Assembly: GCA_002682825.1 (NCBI GenBank)
Contig: NOKP01000002.1
Span: 310,001-374,000 of the forward strand
Direction: 5' to 3'
Source: Neonectria sp. B-13
Taxonomy: Eukaryota > Ascomycota > Sordariomycetes > Hypocreales > Nectriaceae
Length of the DNA: 64,000 nucleotides
Shown here piece after piece: positions 33,301-44,047 of the stretch (its first letter is position 1; each line of letters opens with the position of its first letter). The notes below the pieces were generated by a model, which worked only from the letters and a program-made list of their open reading frames with translations, did not search any database and was not told the origin of the DNA. The position numbers and the translations under genes are program-made.

Positions 33301-34331
33301 AAGACGCCATCCACAGGGATGATATCTCCTGGTTCCAAGAGCATAACTTCTCCCACGAGGACATCATGCACCGACATTGTCGCCGACTTCCCCGAGCGGA
33401 TCACCTTGACAAGTCGATCTTCCTTCTTCTTGTTCAGCTTCCTAAATTGACGCTCCTTCTGCCAATCGTTCAAGGCGCCAACGATGACCACAATGGAGAT
33501 GGCGACAATAATAGCCACGCCTTCAACCCACTCGACTCTGGCACCTTCATGGTGTGTGTGGCCAAACGTTTGGTATAGTCCTAGGGCTAGTGAGATGACA
33601 GCGGCGATGCTGAGTAATATCAGGACTCGATCCTGAAGCGCAATCCATGCCAGCTGCAGTAATGACTTTGATTTTCGGTCTGGCAGTCTGTTATCCCCGA
33701 ACACGCGCTTACGATCTATAAAGGAGTGGTCTCGCCCATCATTGTGATGAGGAGGCCGGCCGCCACCAGGCTGCTCTGGATTGAGAAAGGTTCCATGTGC
33801 GCTATCCGGTCCTTCTTCTGGCACCGAATTGGAGGTCGCCTGTTCAAACGTGATGGTGTCGGCGACATGTTTCTCGTCAACACTCAGACCAACCCGGCGA
33901 TGAGTTTGCAGGCCTTTCTCCAGCCCCGATAGTCCTCCAAGTGCCACAAAAGCGGCTAAACTCTTGGGATTGATGAGCTTCCCAAGCTGGCCGGGTGAAA
34001 ATGCGAAGGGGTTGTTTTCGACGCTGAAGAGGGGTTCGTCTCCCGGACTTGGCCGGAGCACATCTGTGTTGCCTTTCTGTATTTCGAGGAAGGCCGACCT
34101 GGTTTGCACGCCTTCGCTGGTGCTGACACGGGTGGTGCCGGATGAGTCCCACGAATCGGCTTTGGAACGTGTGGTAGGGACTGTCAATGTGTTGGAGCCC
34201 TTTTGTTGGGTTGCTTCTGCGCTAGGGCATGAATTCCCATTCTCGTTTTCGGGGTGGACGGCCGAGACATCCACCGTGATGGTAGGCGCTTGGGGCCTTC
34301 TCAGCGGCCGCGGTTTGATCGATGAATCCAT
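30351..34331 (-). CDS. P-type Ca2+-transporting ATPase, PMCA (type IIB)
   Basis: Two exons (34331-33014 and 32929-30351) with an 84-nt intron give 1298 residues. The splice joins helix 2-3 sequence (LNVLAG to YIAKLGSAAGGF). Family marks are the TGES actuator motif, PEGLPLAVT in helix 4, the phosphorylation motif SDKTGTLT with Asp538, and TGDGTNDAPALKAADVGF. About ten membrane helices can be followed. The long serine-rich N-terminus and the PEGLPLAVT motif place it with plasma-membrane/vacuolar Ca2+ pumps of the PMC1 kind, which remove cytosolic Ca2+. The C-terminal ~100 residues are basic and Ser/Arg-rich, a possible regulatory tail. Fungi often have several paralogues. Confidence 0.93.
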
Positions 34332-34995
34332 GCAGGGCTCAAATACTCGCGGTTCTGGCCCGCTATGCGCAACAGGGAGATGAGAGGGACAAAAACAGAG
34401 GATGCAGTATCGTCTCGCCTATCTAATTGATGTGGACAAGAATGCTGCTGCACCGCCCTCGGCGCCCATGATCAGACGCCATGGATCAGTCACCCCATCA
34501 TCCTTTCCTCCCAACTTCCAAGGTTTGGTTTGGGGCGGCCACTGAGCAGGACAACCTACCAGCGACTTCTGTTGTGACAACGCCAAGTCCCGGGATACCA
34601 GCGTGGTCGACATTGATACATCTTGGTCCGGCATGATTGGTTATGATGCCAGCTGATGGAAGAGCAGGTCACGGAGGGTGCCGGCCACGCAAGACACCAT
34701 AACTTAGTTTAATCGAATGACGAGGTGGGCTGCTCGTTCATTCGTTCTGCAACGTTCGCCACCCGCCAAGTCCCGATGAGTGGCTCAGGGAAAGGCTTAG
34801 GTCGAAGCCCATTCGCCACGTGCAAACTCTACTCACTAGAAGATGCGTGATGGCACAAAACCACGAGACCGGGAGATCTGGGGAAAATGGCATCTTAAAT
34901 GTGGAGAAATCCACTGATGCTCAACTTGCTCTGGTCAAGATGGACAACCGAAATACACGAGTGTTTTCACTGCAGCATTTTGCAGTTGTAACAAC
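34332..34995. other. Divergent promoter region, Ca2+ ATPase and RING gene
   Basis: 664 bases between divergent ATGs. A small minus frame (34419-34634) has no protein-family features and is not called. Confidence 0.45.
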
Positions 34996-35661
34996 ATGAG
35001 TTCAGCCAACAGCACCCAAGTTGACCCTGCACAGACCACATCCACATCGCCTCAGCTAGCATACCTGTCCCTGATCGTTTTGACCGGTGCTATGCTCATA
35101 ATTATCCTAGCATATATCTCCTGGTACGTCCATCGACTAGATCGGAATGCCTGCCATTTTCACCACCTAGTCCTCACCATTCGAATAGGCTTCATCTCAA
35201 ACGACGTGAAATAGAGCGCGGGGGGATCCGTCTCAACAATCTAGAGGCACCTGTCACTTGTTTCACAGTTGAAATACTGGACAACGTCGCCCCGGCTCAG
35301 TCGTATAAGAAGTGGAGGGGCGAAATGAAAGACTCTCCTAGATACTTTGCGCCCTCGAACGATAATACACTGGTCTGGTACGTACTGCAACATCCAAAAT
35401 TGTCTGCTATACGTCGTTTCGTGTTCCAAGTCTAATTCCAGTCACAAATCCTCTAGTGTTATATGTCTCGAAGCGATGCAGGGCAAGCAGATGGTTCGAA
35501 GTCTGTCATGCAGACACGCCTTCCACTCCGAATGCATCACCAAGTGGTTTATGAAACGACATGATACCTGTCCGATCTGCAAACAGGGCTATATTCCGCA
35601 TACCGTTATTACCCTAAGGGAACCACCTCCTGCAGTCACGAGGCCGCGATCAATAGAGTGA
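34996..35661 (+). CDS. Membrane-anchored RING-H2 finger protein (probable E3 ubiquitin ligase)
   Basis: Three exons (34996-35123, 35189-35377, 35457-35661) with introns of 65 and 79 nt give 173 residues. One hydrophobic segment at about residues 22-44 is followed by a basic KRREIERGG segment, then a RING-H2 domain near residues 105-150. The RING is completed only by splicing: the first Cys of CVIC spans the second intron, and the CRHAFHSEC and CPIC motifs follow. The domain supplies C3H2C3 zinc ligands. Such single-helix RING-H2 proteins are E3 ligases of endomembranes or the vacuole. The substrate is unknown. Confidence 0.85.
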
Positions 35662-36160
35662 ATATTCATCCTGGTTGAAATGTTGGAAGCCTGACGCCTG
35701 GGTTCGATATTGTCGAAACATTTACTTGAGCTACTCGAAGGACTAAAGGCGTAAGAGGAGAGGTTCTCGATCACGACGACCGTCTATCTTAACATTGTTG
35801 TGTCGTGGCTGGGGTATTCAAGGATCGTTCTAGTAGGAGTGTTAGGAGAACGAGGATGGAATAGGTGACAACTGCGACAAAGATGGGTTGCGACAAGGCT
35901 AAGGTAGCTCTCTGAAAAGTCTTGGTAGACGAGGCAATACGTTCATCCCATCGCAACGGAGCCTGATGGTTTCAAAAGCATACTGGCGGGTATCTCTAAG
36001 CACGAGGCAAACTCACGTGGCTCGTGATGGGATACAAGAACAATAAGACATGACATCCGCTCCTTGCCATCAAGCCTTCACCCCAGCACTTAAGTTCACA
36101 GTTTGAGTTTTGAGGGTGTTATCGGCGCAGCAGTGTGAAGGTCTCGGAGATCGTTCTACA
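35662..36160. other. Intergenic spacer
   Basis: About 500 bases between the RING gene and the truncated HET copy. No gene or repeat is supported. Confidence 0.4.
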
Positions 36161-36310
36161 TTCCCACTTCCGTTTCCATTCCCCTTTCTCCTCCCGCTCC
36201 TCATCCTCTCTCTCCCAAACCAGCCCGACTTCAGCATTAAACGCCCCCGCATAACTCTTCAAAAGTCGACTTACGACTACCGCCCCCTGCCGGGCCCCAA
36301 ATTCACACGC
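36161..36310 (+). pseudogene. Truncated duplicate of the 5' end of the HET gene
   Basis: About 150 bases closely resemble 36891-37047 inside the downstream HET gene, including the encoded PDFSIKRPR and YDYRPLPGPKFTR segments (PDFGVKRPR and YEYRPLPGPKFTR in the intact gene). After KFTR the similarity ends abruptly and the frame runs into a stop at ~36340. It is a partial tandem copy offset by ~735 bp. No HET core motif is present, so it cannot be functional as a HET protein. Confidence 0.7.
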
Positions 36311-36482
36311 AAAAGCACTGGGTTTTCTCAAAACGACTAAGTTAACCATACTTTCTGTATTTCTTTCCCCTTAAATTCTTACTTGCTTCTCTAGATGTTC
36401 ACTTTATTTCTCTTTCATACATTATTACATACGCTCTCTAATAGACCCATTCCGTACATTTCTTCACGATACTACTAGTCAA

Positions 36483-36690
36483 AAATGCCAGCATGAGGCG
36501 TAGCCGTTCTAAGGTCAAGTTGAAAATCATCACTAAAGAGTCTGATTATTTCCATTGGCTAAAGGACCCGAGACATGAAGCGAGGGCTCAGCTGGCGAAG
36601 AGGAGCTACCATCATACCGATCTGTACAAGTCCTATCGATGACTAAGACAGCCACACCATTCGCACTAGCTTCTAAGCTATTTGGTATTA
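36483..36690 (-). pseudogene. Fragment related to the decayed gene at 27.1 kb
   Basis: On the minus strand this stretch encodes a VLVID...SSSSPAEPS-like block and ends at a CATGCTGGCATTTT block that also ends the 27059 relic. Similarity is short and diverged. The A-tract at ~36696-36706 lies beside it. Confidence 0.35.
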
Positions 36691-36765
36691 CACCAAAAAA
36701 AAAAAGCCTCATGTCCTTGAACGCGCCACTTTTCTTTTGGCCAATGCAGGCCGGGGAAGCATGCG

Positions 36766-38754
36766 ATGCCATGCCATGCCGTGTGTTTGCCTCTTGGCCT
36801 GTCGCTAAGTAGAACCGGGCTTAGAATGGAAGGGACAAAGTGGACGAGATGCCGACTGAATCTCCATCTACGACAACTTGTTGATACCTATTCACACTTC
36901 CGTTCCCATTCCCATTCCTCTTTCTCTTCCCGCTCCTCGTCCTCTCTCTCTCAAAACAAACCCGACTTCGGCGTCAAACGCCCTCGCAAGACTCCCCCAA
37001 AAGCGACATACGAGTACCGCCCCTTACCAGGCCCCAAATTCACACGCATTGCCATCCTCGAGCCAGCAGAGGGCTTCAGCGATCCACTACGCCTAACACT
37101 TAAGCGCGTCTCACTCCACAACCTTAATCGAGCCCGGTATGAAGCCTTGTCCTACGTCTGGGGACCCGTCAGCGGCGACCGACGCGTGTACTGCGATGGC
37201 AAGATCATCACCATCACGCCAAACTGCGAGTCGGCTTTACGGCATCTCAGGTTGAAGAAAGAAGCCAGGACACTCTGGATCGATGCGCTTTGCATCAACC
37301 AGAGCTCGAATGCGGAAAAGAGCAGGCAGGTTCCTTTGATGGGAGACATCTACGAATCTGCGTCTCGAGTACTCATCTGGCTTGGTCCCGACAGCAACGA
37401 AATTGCTCCAGTCTTCCAGCGGGCCACACTTTTGAACCCGTTCATTTCCTCTCCGTTGTACATTCTCCGGTCATTTGGTCCCAGAGTTGGAGACCAAGTC
37501 CGGAAATGGAACCTCGTCTACTCTGTTTGCAACTGGCTTTGGCATCGATGCTGTAGGTCACTCTAGAACAACATGGACTTTCGCAGAGTCGTCTTTGACT
37601 AATATGATATCTCTACAGACCACGGAAGCTTCGCTGATGCCCAAGTCATGAGCAACATCAGCCGCAACGAATGGTTCTCGCGCATGTGGACCATCCAAGA
37701 ACACTTACTCGCAAAGAACTCCGTTCTCGTCGCCGGTCGACATTACTGTTCCTGGTCAGCATTCTCTTCGTATTGGGTGTGGAGTCTCAAGGCAATTCAC
37801 TCTCTGAAAGGAACTCCACTCCCAGCTTCCTTGCGCATCGCCACCTGGGTTGCTTTCAAGAACGCAGCAGCCGCTCAACAGGGCCGAAGCATATCTTCAG
37901 CCCCATTCGACATCTTCTCCGGCTTCGTCGAATGCGCTCGCACCCACCGAGCGAGAGACCCCCGTGATAAAGTCTACGCCTTCCTGCCGCTAATACAAAA
38001 GCTTGAACCGCGAATCGCTCCGCTGCCTGTCAACTACTCGCTTTCTTACTCCCGCGTCTACCGAGACTTTGCTAAATACACCATCCGGCTTTCAGGGTCG
38101 CTCAAATACTTGGAGAGTCTTCCGCCACTGCGACGCAAGAGCTCGTTGCCATCGTGGGTCATGGATCTTCAAACGCCAGCCAAGTTCCCCATGAAGAGAT
38201 GGGCCGCTAGCCAACTTGACGCCAGGGCAACTGGCGACAGCAAAGTTGATCTTCAGCTATTAGAGCATTCAGGGTCTGGGGAGCTCCTGCTGAGGGGCTC
38301 CACGGTTTCATATATCAAGGTGCTTTCGACTCCAGGTCCAATGAAGCCAAAGCATAACGACGAGCTCAAAGATTGGTTCTTCGGATGGATCGGCGAGATA
38401 GGGAAATCCGTCCAGCGCGGAGGCCTTCCCTGGGCGTACACCTCTGTAGACGCAGGGCTCATGGAGTTCATCGACGGCGTCATTCGATTCGACCCGTTCT
38501 TGGGCGGCAGTGTCCTGTTCCTCACGTCATCTGGACTTGTCGGTGTCTCTAATTTCCAGCTTCAGCTTGGAGACCAAGTGGTTCTTCTTGCTGGCTGCTC
38601 TTTGCCTACAATACTCAGGCCATCGCAGAGTGAAAAGGGAAAGATGCATTTTCTAGGAGTGTCTTTTGTCGCCGGTATCAGCCATGGAGAAGCTTGGGTA
38701 CACGGCGATAACGACACAGCCGCCACGCGCCTCGAAACATTTACTCTCATCTGA
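36766..38754 (+). CDS. Heterokaryon incompatibility (HET) domain protein
   Basis: Two exons (36766-37552 and 37619-38754) with a 66-nt intron give 640 residues from the first ATG; Met22 at 36829 is an alternative start. The three HET blocks are clear: YEALSYVWG near residue 125, LWIDALCINQ near residue 170 followed by the SRQVPLMGDIYESASRVLIWLG segment, and WFSRMWTIQE near residue 280, just after the splice. RDPRDKVYAFL follows. The C-terminal part is unassigned. HET proteins trigger growth arrest or cell death when incompatible strains fuse, usually with a partner such as an NLR. A truncated copy of the 5' end lies directly upstream. Confidence 0.9.
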
Positions 38755-39242
38755 ATGAGGATATCGAGGTTCGGGTAATACGCCAGAATCCCCCTTTCGT
38801 CCTTGGAATTGAGCGCTTGCTGCTTTAGCTTGAGCTAACCTGAGCTTGCCTGAATTGATCTGAGCCGGGGGCCTGGGTTTAGTGCCCACGGCCGGAGTTC
38901 GTGCGGAACGGAAGTAAGATCAATGCGGTCCATCGTTCAATACCGGTCAAGTTGCGGGTTGGTCCGCTTGGAAGCTTCGCTCACTTAATCATCGCATTTT
39001 AGTCCTGAAGGGGATCGCCGTTATCGCTAGCTGCCTAACAAATCAGGCGGAAATACTAACAAGAACTCGTTATTGTGCGCCCCGCTGGTGTTCCATCCTT
39101 CAATTCAACAACACTTGGCCCCAAAAAGGCGTGACCCCTTTGACAACAAGCAACATTATGGTAACCCCTTCTTTCCAACCTGGAAGGACTCGATACACCA
39201 GAATCGCATTTCGGCGCTGAGTCAAATAGTCCACGTTGTGCG
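38755..39242. other. Intergenic spacer
   Basis: 488 bases between the HET gene and the kinase-like gene. A short stretch at 38820-38868 repeats TGAGCT/TGAGCC-like words; otherwise nothing is recognised. Confidence 0.4.
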
Positions 39243-40514
39243 ATGGCAGTCAATCGCAAAGGCTTTGAAGGACTCGAGTGGGTGGTTGAATCCTTCTCGC
39301 CAGAGCCACGGTGGACTCGCGAACCAGATCTAGAAGCCATCAAGGAAACCGTTGGATCAGCTCTGGAATCCAGGGACGAGATCCGCCAGGTAACCTTCCT
39401 TGCCCAGGGCGCATTCAACAAGCTCTATGACATTCATACTGAAAGCGGCCAACACCTCATTATGCGCGTGTCTCTACCGGTCGATCCTCGATACAAGACA
39501 CTCAGCGAGGTCGCCACAATCGAGTGGATGTCTCTCAACACCCAAGTTCCAGTTCCCAAAGTCTTCTTTCACGACGCGTCTAGAGAAAATCCCATCGGTT
39601 TTGAGTGGATTTTGATGAGCAAGCTACCCGGGGAAGTTTGGGCCACGCATTGGAAATCTTTGTCCTACAAGTCCAAGGAACAGGTCGTCAAATCATTTTG
39701 TCACTTCTCCACTCAGATCTTTAGGAAGCAACTTCGAGGCATCGGAAACACCCACTCCTCGTCGCCTTCCGCAGATGTAGGCCGAATCGTCTCGATGCAC
39801 TTCTTTTGGGATGATCACATTCATCAGAACGTGCACCGCGGCCCATTTCGAACAACTCAAGACTGGATCAACGCACGACTAGCACTGAGCGACAAAGACT
39901 GCGAATCTAAGATTGCCAAATACTCAGCCAAAGAAACCATGGACAGCGATGATGAAGATGAGATGGATGATGCAGAGCGGACGCTAGAAATCATCAAGAA
40001 GCTCCGACCTCTAGTAGATCAGATTTTCCCCAATCATGACGATGCTCAGTATGAGTCGTCCATGTTGTGTCACGATGATCTCTCTCTACACAATATTCTC
40101 GTGGATACCGACGGCAATCTGACCGGTATAGTGGATTGGGAGTGCGTTTCAGCTCTGCCTTTATGGAGAGCATGCTACTTCCCGGCGTTCTTGGAGGACA
40201 ACCCACGACAACATAAACCAGATTCTACGAGGTACAAGGTTGAAGCGGATGGGGAGATGAACGATTTGTATTGGGAACATGTAAAGGAGTATGAGTTGAC
40301 AATGCTTCGGGAGACATTTTTGGAAGAGATGTCCAGGTTGGAGCCCAAGTGGATGGAGGTGTTCAAGTCCAGTGGGCAAAAACGTGACCTAGACGTTGCA
40401 GTGCGAAATTGCGATAATGAGTTTCTCGCCAGGCGAGTTATCGCGTGGGCTGACGACGTGGCAATGGGACGTAACGACAAACCTGGCTTGATGGAGCGTG
40501 TCTACGAAGATTAA
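39243..40514 (+). CDS. Aminoglycoside phosphotransferase (APH)-like kinase family protein
   Basis: Single exon of 423 residues. The kinase-like fold is marked by a VTFLAQGAFNKLYDI glycine loop near residue 50, a conserved lysine/arginine region, the Brenner-type catalytic motif CHDDLSLHNILVD at ~276 and the metal-binding DWE at ~299. This matches the APH/choline-kinase-like superfamily that is greatly expanded in fungi. Members phosphorylate small molecules; most fungal ones have no known substrate, and drug resistance should not be assumed. A hydrophilic acidic insert (DSDDEDEMDD) precedes the catalytic loop. It is convergent with the carrier gene, 167 bp apart. Confidence 0.87.
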   Translation: MAVNRKGFEGLEWVVESFSPEPRWTREPDLEAIKETVGSALESRDEIRQVTFLAQGAFNKLYDIHTESGQHLIMRVSLPVDPRYKTLSEVATIEWMSLNTQVPVPKVFFHDASRENPIGFEWILMSKLPGEVWATHWKSLSYKSKEQVVKSFCHFSTQIFRKQLRGIGNTHSSSPSADVGRIVSMHFFWDDHIHQNVHRGPFRTTQDWINARLALSDKDCESKIAKYSAKETMDSDDEDEMDDAERTLEIIKKLRPLVDQIFPNHDDAQYESSMLCHDDLSLHNILVDTDGNLTGIVDWECVSALPLWRACYFPAFLEDNPRQHKPDSTRYKVEADGEMNDLYWEHVKEYELTMLRETFLEEMSRLEPKWMEVFKSSGQKRDLDVAVRNCDNEFLARRVIAWADDVAMGRNDKPGLMERVYED

Positions 40515-40681
40515 GGACAAAACTTGATCAATGTGAAACTTGGGCAACCCAAATACATAAAGGCTGGATAGTCCTGAATTTATCCTAAACAAAAGCGGCG
40601 TTTTATTACATAAACCAATAGGCCTCTTCGTACCCAGATTGGTGTATAGTACATCCTTTACTCCAACATCAATTATGCACA

Positions 40682-42009
40682 TTACCCATCGACTCCCAAT
40701 GCCTTGCTACCCTCATCAAATTCCTCTTTTATGGTATCCCTCAACCGTGACAAAGAGCTCATAACATATTCATACGTCAACATGGTGACCATAGCAGCCG
40801 GAACACTGCGCGCAATATTGACTCCCATCCCATTATACAATGCCCTCCAACCCTCCTCCCGCAGAATGACTTGAAACGCATGATAAATACCCTGATACTT
40901 GGGCTGCAGTAGCATGCTGTGAATCCCTGTGCTTCGCAGCCCATTAAATCCTCCGAGACCCTCGAGAAACTCGGCTCCAGGAACCGGACGTCTTTGAGTT
41001 TGCAGCCTCGTCCGAATCACTTCATGAGGATACGTAACGCTACTGGCGACTATCTTGGACAGCAAAGACGCCGATAAGATACCGATCCAATCCGCTGCGC
41101 CGTCGCGATCTGGTCGGGAAGCGCCCATGCCCTTCCCCGTGAATTCCATCTTGAGATATTCGTACGCCGGGAACTGGATTGCAACGTGTGACAGGCCGAG
41201 CAAGGACGCTCGAAGACCAGAGTAAAAGGCGCCCATGCCTTCAGTCATGTACATCTTGTAGGCAGCATCCAGCGTCGAGCGATACTGCCAGTGAGGTCTA
41301 TACGCTCTTCGCCTCCGATTCCGGAATAAGTGGTATCTACATGGCCGGTAGGCTTGAGACATAAGGCGAACTTTGACGGTCCATATCGGGTTTGTCACTA
41401 TAGTCGACGCAGTACCAGCTGCGATGGATGACATAAAGTTTACTTTGTTGGGGCTTGACGAGAGTTGAGCTGAATGATAGAAGTTAGCGTCTTATCCAGA
41501 AAGTTCCAGGCTGTCTTAATCATTCCAGCTCTTCAACTCTGATGAGTTGATTACTTACGATATGCCTGGAGCAGTGTGACTTTAGACTGTTGGTAAACTG
41601 TAAACCAAATGGACCAAGTAGGCAGATATCCCAGAAGCAAAGGCCCCATTCCGCGATACATTCCCCGCACACCCTCTCCCCTCCATATAATCCGCGCCGT
41701 CTTGAAGAGGCCATTGTAAAGTTCACGATGTACTCGTGTTTGCATCTTCCTTGCAGCATTTATATGCATTGGGACAAGGCTTCCTTGGGCCTGCAGCCGG
41801 ATCTTGATGACATCCAAAGGGCAAGTGAAGAGGCCTGACGCGAGGCCGCCCAATCCCCCGGATACCGCGTTCAGCTGTGAGGTGGTCGCCGTGGTAGCCC
41901 ATTTCTTCAATGGCGAAGAGCGGGTTGTCGTGGGAGGCATTGCAGCGCATGTTTGCTTGTTTAGAAATATGCCTAGAGAACATTTTCTCATCCACAATGC
42001 GGCTGACAT
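40682..42009 (-). CDS. Mitochondrial carrier (SLC25), NAD+/FAD/pyrimidine-nucleotide carrier group
   Basis: Two exons (42009-41559 and 41469-40682) with an 89-nt intron give 412 residues; a start at 41940 (389 residues) is possible. Three carrier repeats are visible, with signature motifs PLDVIKIRL, PIWTVKVRL and PHEVIRTRL. Tryptophan in the second signature (PIW) is typical of the folate/FAD, NAD+ and pyrimidine-nucleotide carriers such as the yeast Ndt1 and Rim2 type. The protein sits in the inner mitochondrial membrane and exchanges nucleotides or cofactors. A 20-residue Arg-rich insertion follows the second signature. Confidence 0.88.
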
Positions 42010-43126
42010 TATAGTATGATGATTACGAGGGCTGCTGACATTTTAGCTCGACCTGCAATTGGCCAAGCGTCGTTGGTTTGTCATCCCTACCCTGTGGCAA
42101 CGCCGTAGGTTACATTCGAATTCATCATTGGAGGCCGTAATCACCACCAAACTTCTTCTTTCAGCTTTAGTCAAAGTCTGAAAGCTTTGGATCTGCTACA
42201 CAGTGGAGTCGGGGGATACACTTATATCTTAGATCCTTCCAGCTGAGCCTAAGTGCTACATAACCATTTTCTTCTTTTGTCGCTTTCCTTTGTCTTGATT
42301 TGGTGTCAGGAACGCGGCGAATTATGAAAGTGCTTACTAAATTTCTGCTTGAGAGCAGCTTTGTCAAGCAAGGTCAAGCAAGGTCAACCGATGTCAGAAT
42401 CCACTTAAATAAAAGACAAGTAAGACCAGCGGCAAACCAACCTTTCATCCTCACCTCAACCAGGCTCCACTCAACAATCGAGGCTGAAGAGAAATTTGAG
42501 TGAAAGAGAGTCACATAGGATTAGGTCCACTGGACATGAGTCTTAAATTCGCTAAGCCTGTGTTGAACAGCTTCTATAAATGTAACTAGTCATAATTCAC
42601 TTGTCTGTTTTGATATCAAAGATTAGCGCCAACCTATTACATTCAAGAGTACAGCTTACAAGCGTTTCCAAGTTCGATTAGCACTGATAGGACCTTCTTT
42701 GACAATCCAACCAGCTCACGTTTTAATCTGAGCGTGGGAAATGCCAGAAAATGGGACTGAGTCGTTACATAATGGCGTAAATATTAAAGATGTGGGGTAA
42801 GCTGAATGCTAGATATGGTCAGATTCATGACAATGAAGTTGGGAATGGGTTGAGAGCGGAAGAGGCTAAACTATGGACTTTTACATCGTCGCGTCATACC
42901 TCTCCATCGATACAACGGGGAACCATATTACAAAGCACGGCGAACTGATTAACATGCGGAAAATAGTTATTCCTGTCAGATGTAAGACATCATACAACAA
43001 TAATAAGCACAACCGATAAACAAGGTTGGGTATAAAAAGCGAAAGGTGGGGTTTTTGCGGTTCTTTCCCCCAAAGCACCATCCTACGTTTTTACCACAAA
43101 TCTCTCCGAAACTCGGGCAATGCACT
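42010..43126. other. Divergent promoter region, carrier and AhpD-like gene
   Basis: 1.1 kb between divergent ATGs. It contains a GGTCAAGCAA direct repeat around 42364-42383 and no supported gene. Confidence 0.45.
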
Positions 43127-43864
43127 ATGGCGTCTTCTCAACCCGAAACAAGCACAGTCCCTGACCCAAAACTATGCGAGCTCTTCAAAGACATCGAGAA
43201 CAGGTTCAAGAGCACCAAACTGGGCAATGACGCTTGGTACATCCTGGTCATTGCCTGCCTCGCTGCGAGCTCCGATCCCGAGGCTGCCAAGGACCTCTAC
43301 CTCTATCTCGTCAGCAAACCTGAACTCCAGCTTGCAGAAGACCGGCAGGCACTCGTTCGGAAGCTGCGGGAGGCATTGGTAAAGACGATTATCCTGGTGG
43401 GCGTGTGCAAGCCGATCGAGGCTATCCTGGCAATCAGCCGTGTGGAAAAGCCTGAGGACCGCGATTTGATCACCACGCGGGAGAATTGGCAGGCGGATGC
43501 GTCAAACCATGAACGGGCACAGAATTGGTTCCGTCAGGTGTATACGCACAATGCTAAAGATACCATGGGCCTCTTTGACGCGCACAAAGACTTTGCATGG
43601 ATCTCATCTGAGATCACTTACGGCTTATTCCTCTCCGATCGCCAGGTCCTCGACGACATTGAGACGCAGCTGGTCGTGCTACCTGCGATCATGAGCCAGA
43701 ATCTGCGGTCCGAGACACATTGGCACATCCGCGGTACACGCCGTATCGGCGTTTCCAAGGATGACGTCCAGGTTATATGGGATGCGGTGCAAGCTGTCTC
43801 GGCCTTTTTCGAAGTCAAACTGACTAAGGTTCCTACGGTGGATGAGGTAGAGCCTGATGTTTGA
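43127..43864 (+). CDS. AhpD-like (carboxymuconolactone decarboxylase superfamily) protein
   Basis: Single exon of 245 residues from the ATG at 43127; the upstream open frame lacks similarity. The central helix segment around residues 75-105 (ALVKTIILVGVCKPIEAILAI) resembles the AhpD/CMD fold of many uncharacterised fungal proteins, with the later ...FAWISSEITYGLFLSD helix. The CxxC pair of peroxidase-active AhpD proteins is not seen, so redox activity is doubtful. The family name comes from overall pattern and is moderately sure. Expected to be a soluble helical protein. It converges with the SET-domain gene 183 bp away. Confidence 0.65.
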   Translation: MASSQPETSTVPDPKLCELFKDIENRFKSTKLGNDAWYILVIACLAASSDPEAAKDLYLYLVSKPELQLAEDRQALVRKLREALVKTIILVGVCKPIEAILAISRVEKPEDRDLITTRENWQADASNHERAQNWFRQVYTHNAKDTMGLFDAHKDFAWISSEITYGLFLSDRQVLDDIETQLVVLPAIMSQNLRSETHWHIRGTRRIGVSKDDVQVIWDAVQAVSAFFEVKLTKVPTVDEVEPDV

Positions 43865-44047
43865 GGGTGCTTGGGAACCGTCACAAAGTACATAGAGTCC
43901 AAGATCTCAACTGATATATGAGAGGTAAACAGAAGAGAAAGGAAATTTAACATAAAGATGATAAATAAGAACCCGTATATCTGCGGTATCTTCCTGTACT
44001 TTGTTAGTCTAACCTTTCTGTCTATTCCTGCTTTCCATGGAGCAGGA

